Positions 22,036-25,867 of a DNA stretch of 25,867 nt are shown here, in pieces. The notes below the pieces were generated by a model. It worked only from the letters and a program-made list of their open reading frames with translations, ran no database searches and had not been told where the DNA came from. The stretch covers positions 1-25,867 of the forward strand of contig NZ_CANCLE010000043.1 of the NCBI RefSeq assembly GCF_947378715.1. The letters run 5' to 3'. Position 1 is the first letter of the stretch, and each line of letters starts with the position of its first letter. The translations under genes and the position numbers were made by a program. The stretch is from Phenylobacterium aquaticum (lineage in GTDB: Bacteria > Pseudomonadota > Alphaproteobacteria > Caulobacterales > Caulobacteraceae).

Positions 22036-24002
22036 GTCCGCTCCGGCGTCGCGATAGAGATTTCCGTAACAAGTCCAGGCGCATTGCGCGTCGTCATCAC
22101 ACCATCCAACTGGCCCACCAGGCCCGCGATGATGATCGCGCCCAGGCCGGCTTTCACACTGCCGTCATCCACATAGCCGGGCCCGTCATCGGCGACGCTC
22201 AGCATGATCCGACCGTTCGGTTCCGGCTTGAACCCGACCTTGATCCGACCCACGCCGTCGCGCAACGCATGCTTCAGGGCGTTGGTGACCAGCTCCGTGA
22301 CCAACAGGCCCAGGGGGATGGCGAAGTCGAGATCGACATGCAGGGGCGAGACGTCCAGGTCGAGCACCACCTGATGGTGGCCGCCGCCATCCAGGATGTT
22401 GCTGACCAGCTCGCTCAGGAACGGGGCGATGTCGAAGGTCTCCAGATTGGCCGAGGCCATCAGCTGGTGGTGCACAAGGCCCAGGGCGTAGACCCGGCTG
22501 CGCAGGCCTGAGAGCGCCTCGGCGGCCACCGGATCCTTGAGCTGGCGGGCCTGCATCATCACCAGACCGTCGACGATCTGCAGGTTGTTCTTCACCCGGT
22601 GGTAGACCTCGCGCAGCAACAGGTCGCGCTGGGCCAGGGTGGCCCGCAGCTCGACCTCGGCCAGGGCCCGGTCGGTGGTGTCCATCATGATGCCGATCGA
22701 GCGGGTCGGCGCGCCGGTGAGCGGATCACGCGCCACCACCGCCCGCCAGTGCGACAGCCAGATCCAGCTGCCATCATGGCGACGCACCCGATAGTCCATG
22801 TGCACCACCTCGGTGGCGCCCTCCCGCACCGCCTTGACCGCCACATCGCGGCCCGGACGGTCGTCGGGGTGAATGCCCGCCACCCAGGCGCCGAACCGGG
22901 GATCATCCAGGTCCAACCAGACCTCAGCGGGCAAGAGGTGGGCGGTCATGGCCGATCCGCGCTCGTCCAGCCGGCCCTGATTATTGGCGAAGTCGACCTC
23001 CCAGACGCCGATCTGCGCGCTCTCCACCGCCAGGCGCAGGCGGGTCTCGTATTCCCGCAGCGCGACCTCGGCCCGCCGGCGCTCGTCGATGTTCTCGATC
23101 ACCGCATAGGTGCGCAGCGGTTGGCCGGCCGGGTCCCGGACCACGGTCGCCGAAATCCTTGCCCAGACCGGCGATCCATCGCGGTGGCGATAGGGCTTCT
23201 CGCGAATATAGGCCCTGTCTTCCCCTGACATCAGGCGGCCCCAGGCTTCCCGCGCGCCCGCATCGTCTTCCGGAAAGCTGAGGTCCCAGGCGTTCACGCC
23301 GGCCAATTCCTCGGGCTCGTAGCCCAGCATGTGGGCGAAGGCAGGGTTCACCCGCTGAACTGTGGCGCTGACCGGATCGGCCAGCACCTTGCCAACTGCG
23401 GCGGCTTCGAAACTGCTGCGGTACTCCGCCTCGCTGGCCTCCAGGGAGCGCAGGGCCTCGTCGCGCGCCGCGATCGCTGCGGTCAGGGCGGCGGTGCGCT
23501 CGGCGACGCGGTCCTCCAGATGGGCCTTGGCGATCCGGGTCTCGGCCTCGCTTTCGCGCAGCAGGCGGGCGGTCTCCTCCTGCTCGGCGACCTTTGCGGC
23601 GAGGCTGGCGTTCATCCGCGCCAGCTCGACGCCGGAGGGCAGGGCCGCGACCTTGGGGATCAGGGGCCACAGGACCACTGCGGTCGCCACCGACAGGCCC
23701 GCCGTGACCAGCTTGATCAGACCCTCGACCCCATAGGCCGGAACCCACAGGGTCAGGATCGACATGAAGTGGGTGGTGCCGCAGGCCAGGATGAAGGCCC
23801 CGAACAGATAGACGATCCAGATCTGCTGAATGTCCCGGCGCAGTCGCCCCAACCAGACCAGGGCCACGGGGATCGAGAAATAGGAAAGGCCGATCACGGC
23901 GTCGGCCCCGGCGTGCAGCCACAGCAAACCAGGGGCCCAGGTCAGGCAGAAGCCGTGGGGGGTCAGCCCCTGCGGGCTCAACAGCCAGTTCCAGACACCC
24001 AC
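22032..24002 (-). CDS. Ethylene-receptor-like hybrid membrane/PAS histidine kinase (HisKA_2 type)
   Basis: This sensor kinase has about 656 residues from the proposed GTG at 24002; the frame stays open to a TTG at 24107, so the start is uncertain. The first 115 residues form three membrane helices of the ETR1 N-terminal type. Positions equivalent to the seven residues needed for ethylene binding in plant ETR1 are all present: Asp34, Tyr41, Ile44, Pro45, Ile71, Cys74 and His78, in DAVIGLSYFSIP and FGAFILACGTTHF. A coiled coil (about 120-192) leads to two PAS domains (about 193-310 and 320-445). A HisKA_2 dimerisation domain follows with phosphoacceptor His468 in EVYHRVKNNLQ. The ATPase domain has Asn574 in ELVTNALKHA and DDGPG near 605. 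It overlaps its response regulator by four bases. Confidence 0.93.
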   Translation of the reverse strand: MGVWNWLLSPQGLTPHGFCLTWAPGLLWLHAGADAVIGLSYFSIPVALVWLGRLRRDIQQIWIVYLFGAFILACGTTHFMSILTLWVPAYGVEGLIKLVTAGLSVATAVVLWPLIPKVAALPSGVELARMNASLAAKVAEQEETARLLRESEAETRIAKAHLEDRVAERTAALTAAIAARDEALRSLEASEAEYRSSFEAAAVGKVLADPVSATVQRVNPAFAHMLGYEPEELAGVNAWDLSFPEDDAGAREAWGRLMSGEDRAYIREKPYRHRDGSPVWARISATVVRDPAGQPLRTYAVIENIDERRRAEVALREYETRLRLAVESAQIGVWEVDFANNQGRLDERGSAMTAHLLPAEVWLDLDDPRFGAWVAGIHPDDRPGRDVAVKAVREGATEVVHMDYRVRRHDGSWIWLSHWRAVVARDPLTGAPTRSIGIMMDTTDRALAEVELRATLAQRDLLLREVYHRVKNNLQIVDGLVMMQARQLKDPVAAEALSGLRSRVYALGLVHHQLMASANLETFDIAPFLSELVSNILDGGGHHQVVLDLDVSPLHVDLDFAIPLGLLVTELVTNALKHALRDGVGRIKVGFKPEPNGRIMLSVADDGPGYVDDGSVKAGLGAIIIAGLVGQLDGVMTTRNAPGLVTEISIATPERT

Positions 24003-24126
24003 GCCGACCGTCCCCGCCTCGCCACCCCGCCGCCCGGGTCCGTCGTGCGAACCCGGTGCGGCCTCCCCTGTCGGTTGTAGAAGACGAGCATCGCGCGGCC
24101 AGGTCAATGGCCCAGGCGGCGTCGGC

Positions 24127-24924
24127 TCAGGTGGTTGGCGCGCCGTCGCCGTGGCCGATATGGCCGGAGCCGGTGATGTCGGTCTGCAGGTCGGCCGGAT
24201 GGGTCAGGAGGTCGACCCGGCCGTCTCCCGAGATGTCGATATCCGCCTTGGCGCGGGGCGCGATGATCGCCTCGCCGGAGCCCGAAATGTCCACCTTGGC
24301 CGCCTCGCTGGCCACCTTGCCGAGGTCGGCGTGGCCGGAGCCGGCGATGTCGACACTGACCGACCTCGCCGCACCCGTGGCCCGGGCGTCGGCTGAGCCG
24401 GAGATGGTCAGGTCCAGGCTGTCCTGGTTGTAGCCGGCGATGGTCAGCTGCTGGTCCCCCGACAGGTCGAAGCGCGAAACGCCCGGGGCCTTCAGGGTGA
24501 TGGTCAGGCGGCCGATGTCCATCATCGGCCGGTCGAAGCCGATATGGCCGTCGCGCACCAGCAGATGGTCCAGGGCGCCCTTCGGACCGGTGACGGTCAG
24601 CTTGGCGGTCGGGTCCTGGGTGAAGACGATATCGGCCGGCGCCGAGACGTCCAGCAGGGCTCCGCCCGGCCAGGCGAAGTCGCGGGTGGTCGCCGGGCCT
24701 TCGGCGATCTCGTCGTCGTCGCCGCTGTCGCTCTCGACGCGCCAGCCATGGCCGTGCCAGTCGCGGCGGTCATGCCAGCCATTGTGGCTGAACTCATGGC
24801 CGAAGCGTCGGATGGTCCAGTCATGGATGGCGAAGGGGCCGCCCATGATGGCGAAGCCGCTGGCGATGGAGACGATGCAGAGCACGAAGCCGACAATGGC
24901 GACGATGGTAAGTGTACGGATCAC
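24127..24924 (-). CDS. GIN-domain (adhesin head-type) membrane-anchored protein
   Basis: This 265-residue protein has a single N-terminal membrane helix (about residues 5-28), a His/Trp-rich segment (residues 34-60, six histidines), and an acidic linker with DSGDDDE. The remainder is a GIN-type repeat domain of the putative auto-transporter adhesin head family. Repeated [IV]SGS/SGD/TGS motifs appear every 18-22 residues: LTISGSAD, DIAGSGHAD, DISGSGEA, DISGDGRVD, DITGSGH. These fit a right-handed beta helix exposed to the periplasm. The GTG start overlaps the DUF1700 stop by four bases (GTGA). It is the third gene of the PadR operon. Function is unknown; a role in envelope sensing or adhesion is plausible. 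Confidence 0.9.
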   Translation of the reverse strand: MIRTLTIVAIVGFVLCIVSIASGFAIMGGPFAIHDWTIRRFGHEFSHNGWHDRRDWHGHGWRVESDSGDDDEIAEGPATTRDFAWPGGALLDVSAPADIVFTQDPTAKLTVTGPKGALDHLLVRDGHIGFDRPMMDIGRLTITLKAPGVSRFDLSGDQQLTIAGYNQDSLDLTISGSADARATGAARSVSVDIAGSGHADLGKVASEAAKVDISGSGEAIIAPRAKADIDISGDGRVDLLTHPADLQTDITGSGHIGHGDGAPTT

Positions 24925-25496
24925 GACAGGCCCCCCTGAGGCTCGAGCGCCGGCTTCAGAAGCCGCATGTGCAGCCGGCCGTACCAGACCAGCCCGTTGA
25001 CGAAGCCGATGGTCACCAGGGTGGTGACCGCGCCGATCGAACTGGCGCCGGCCATCAGGCCCAGGCCCGCCAGCATGACGCCGGCGATCTCATGGCCCTG
25101 GCCGATGAACGGTCCGGAGACGAACAGGAACCCGCCCACCCCGAAACAGGCCACCGCCGCCATGGCGAAGCCGAACAGGGTGCCAGCCACCGACAACAGG
25201 ATCGGCAACAGGATCAGGACGTCCAGCGCCCCCAGCCCCAGGACCGCGAAGACGGCGTTGGCGGCGGCGGAGGGGTTTCGGTTCTCCTCCCAGCGCTTGA
25301 GGTCGGCCTCGGCCCGCAGCTCCCGGGCCAGCCGGCCCGGATCGCCCAGGGCGGACGCCACATCGGCCTCGCTGCGCCCGGCGGCCTCGCCCTCGGCGAA
25401 GTGCGCCTCATAGTCGGCGGCGATATCGTCGATCGCCTTCTGCGGCAGGCCGCGCAGGCCCTCGCGCAGACGCGACATGAACACCTGGCGGCTCAT
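24921..25496 (-). CDS. DUF1700 (HAAS signalling domain) membrane protein
   Basis: The 191-residue protein has an N-terminal alpha-helical HAAS domain (DUF1700, residues about 1-65) beginning MSRQVFMSRLREGL. It includes ALGDPGRLARELRAEADLKRWEE and precedes three or more membrane helices (about residues 80-180). The ATG at 25496 overlaps the PadR stop by four bases (ATGA). PadR, DUF1700 and a GIN or DUF4097-like gene commonly sit together in bacteria; the group is thought to sense envelope signals, but a mechanism is not established. It is the middle gene of this operon. Confidence 0.92.
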   Translation of the reverse strand: MSRQVFMSRLREGLRGLPQKAIDDIAADYEAHFAEGEAAGRSEADVASALGDPGRLARELRAEADLKRWEENRNPSAAANAVFAVLGLGALDVLILLPILLSVAGTLFGFAMAAVACFGVGGFLFVSGPFIGQGHEIAGVMLAGLGLMAGASSIGAVTTLVTIGFVNGLVWYGRLHMRLLKPALEPQGGLS

Positions 25497-25819
25497 TGCG
25501 CGCCTCCCAGAATGTCGTTCACGGCCTGGGAGAAGGCGGTCCATTCCGCCTTCTGAGCCGCGAAGCTCGACTGACCGGTGGGGGTCAGCTTGTAGTATTT
25601 GCGCGGCGGACCCGACGAGCTTTCGACCAGATAGGTGTCGACCAGACCGTCGGACTGCATGCGGCGCATCAGGGGGTAGATCGTGCCCTCGCCCATTTCG
25701 ATCCCTTTGGTGAGACGACTCGCGATTTCGTAGGCGTAGGCGTCGCCGCGCGCGAGCAGCGCGAGGACGCAGAGCTCAAGCACGCCCTTTTTCAGCTGTA
25801 CCTGGACCGCTTCAGTCAC
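25493..25819 (-). CDS. PadR-family transcriptional regulator
   Basis: A 108-residue PadR-type winged-helix repressor. Features are LKKGVLELCVLALLARGDAYAYEIASRL, GTIYPLMRRMQSDGLV and the wing SSGPPRKYYKLTPTG. The start is placed at GTG 25819, nine bases after AAGGAG; a TTG at 25840 lacks a good SD. PadR proteins usually repress their own operon and respond to ligands. The gene is first in the PadR-DUF1700-GIN operon. The short upstream sequence (25820-25867) holds a GTATCGCAAGGTAC stretch that may be part of an operator, but the arms are only three bases, so this is weak. Confidence 0.92.
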   Translation of the reverse strand: MTEAVQVQLKKGVLELCVLALLARGDAYAYEIASRLTKGIEMGEGTIYPLMRRMQSDGLVDTYLVESSSGPPRKYYKLTPTGQSSFAAQKAEWTAFSQAVNDILGGAQ

Positions 25820-25851
25820 GAGGCCTTGCTCCTTCTTCAACGAGGAGATGG

Positions 25852-25865
25852 GTATCGCAAGGTAC
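25852..25865. promoter_or_regulatory. Possible PadR operator fragment
   Basis: GTATCGCAAGGTAC has matching GTA and TAC ends and sits about 32 bases upstream of the chosen PadR start. The symmetry is weak and the window ends here, so the full site cannot be judged. Confidence 0.2.
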
Positions 25866-25867
25866 TG

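Noticed and set aside
24003..24107. Longer start (TTG at 24107) for the histidine kinase
   Set aside because: The extra 35 residues are polar low-complexity sequence with no conserved feature. The ETR1-like domain begins just after the GTG at 24002. The longer form cannot be excluded.

Overview
The window is high-GC (about 68-70% by eye), densely packed chromosomal DNA from an alphaproteobacterium. The gene content suggests Caulobacteraceae (Caulobacter or Phenylobacterium-like): split glycine dehydrogenase subunits behind a tandem glycine riboswitch, ispH/thrB/rnhA in one block, a DUF2385 protein beside an SPFH/NfeD pair, many 4-bp ATGA/GTGA overlaps and frequent GTG/TTG starts. The assignment rests on gene content and style, not on a marker gene. 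I saw no rRNA, tRNA, CRISPR array or insertion sequence.

Layout. (1) 1-5.5 kb: a small membrane protein, then the glycine cleavage operon on the minus strand (gcvT-gcvH-gcvPA-gcvPB) preceded by a two-aptamer glycine riboswitch. Sequence between aptamer and start codon looks like a switch that hides or frees the ribosome binding site. (2) 5.5-8.5 kb: a GFA-type zinc protein, argS, and a secreted protein translationally coupled to argS. (3) 8.6-12.2 kb, plus strand: ispH, thrB and rnhA, a conserved neighbourhood interrupted here by four small minus-strand genes, two unknown and two forming a Doc/AbrB-type toxin-antitoxin pair. (4) 12.2-15.3 kb: a MarR regulator with a clear operator, an NfeD/SPFH membrane pair, a DUF2385 protein and a YbjN-like secreted protein. 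(5) 15.3-17.9 kb: a LysR regulator divergent from pirin and wrbA, with a perfect palindrome between them and a strong terminator after wrbA. (6) 17.9-21.6 kb: nitronate monooxygenase, two short-chain dehydrogenases and a glutathione-transferase-like protein, with a possible SD-masking hairpin before the monooxygenase. (7) 21.6-24.1 kb: a histidine kinase and single-domain response regulator; the kinase's membrane domain carries every residue known to be needed for ethylene binding in plant ETR1. (8) 24.1-25.8 kb: a PadR/DUF1700/GIN-domain operon with 4-bp overlaps.

The central housekeeping logic is C1/amino acid metabolism (glycine cleavage, threonine synthesis, ArgS) plus isoprenoid synthesis and RNA/DNA maintenance. 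The second half is dominated by sensing and stress: LysR/pirin/WrbA for quinone or redox stress, detoxifying oxidoreductases, the ethylene-receptor-like kinase, and an envelope module under PadR control. The most interesting candidates are the ethylene-receptor-like kinase, the riboswitch expression platform, the hairpin over the monooxygenase RBS, and several exact palindromes close to regulator genes. All functional assignments come from reading the sequence and from family knowledge; no database search was run.
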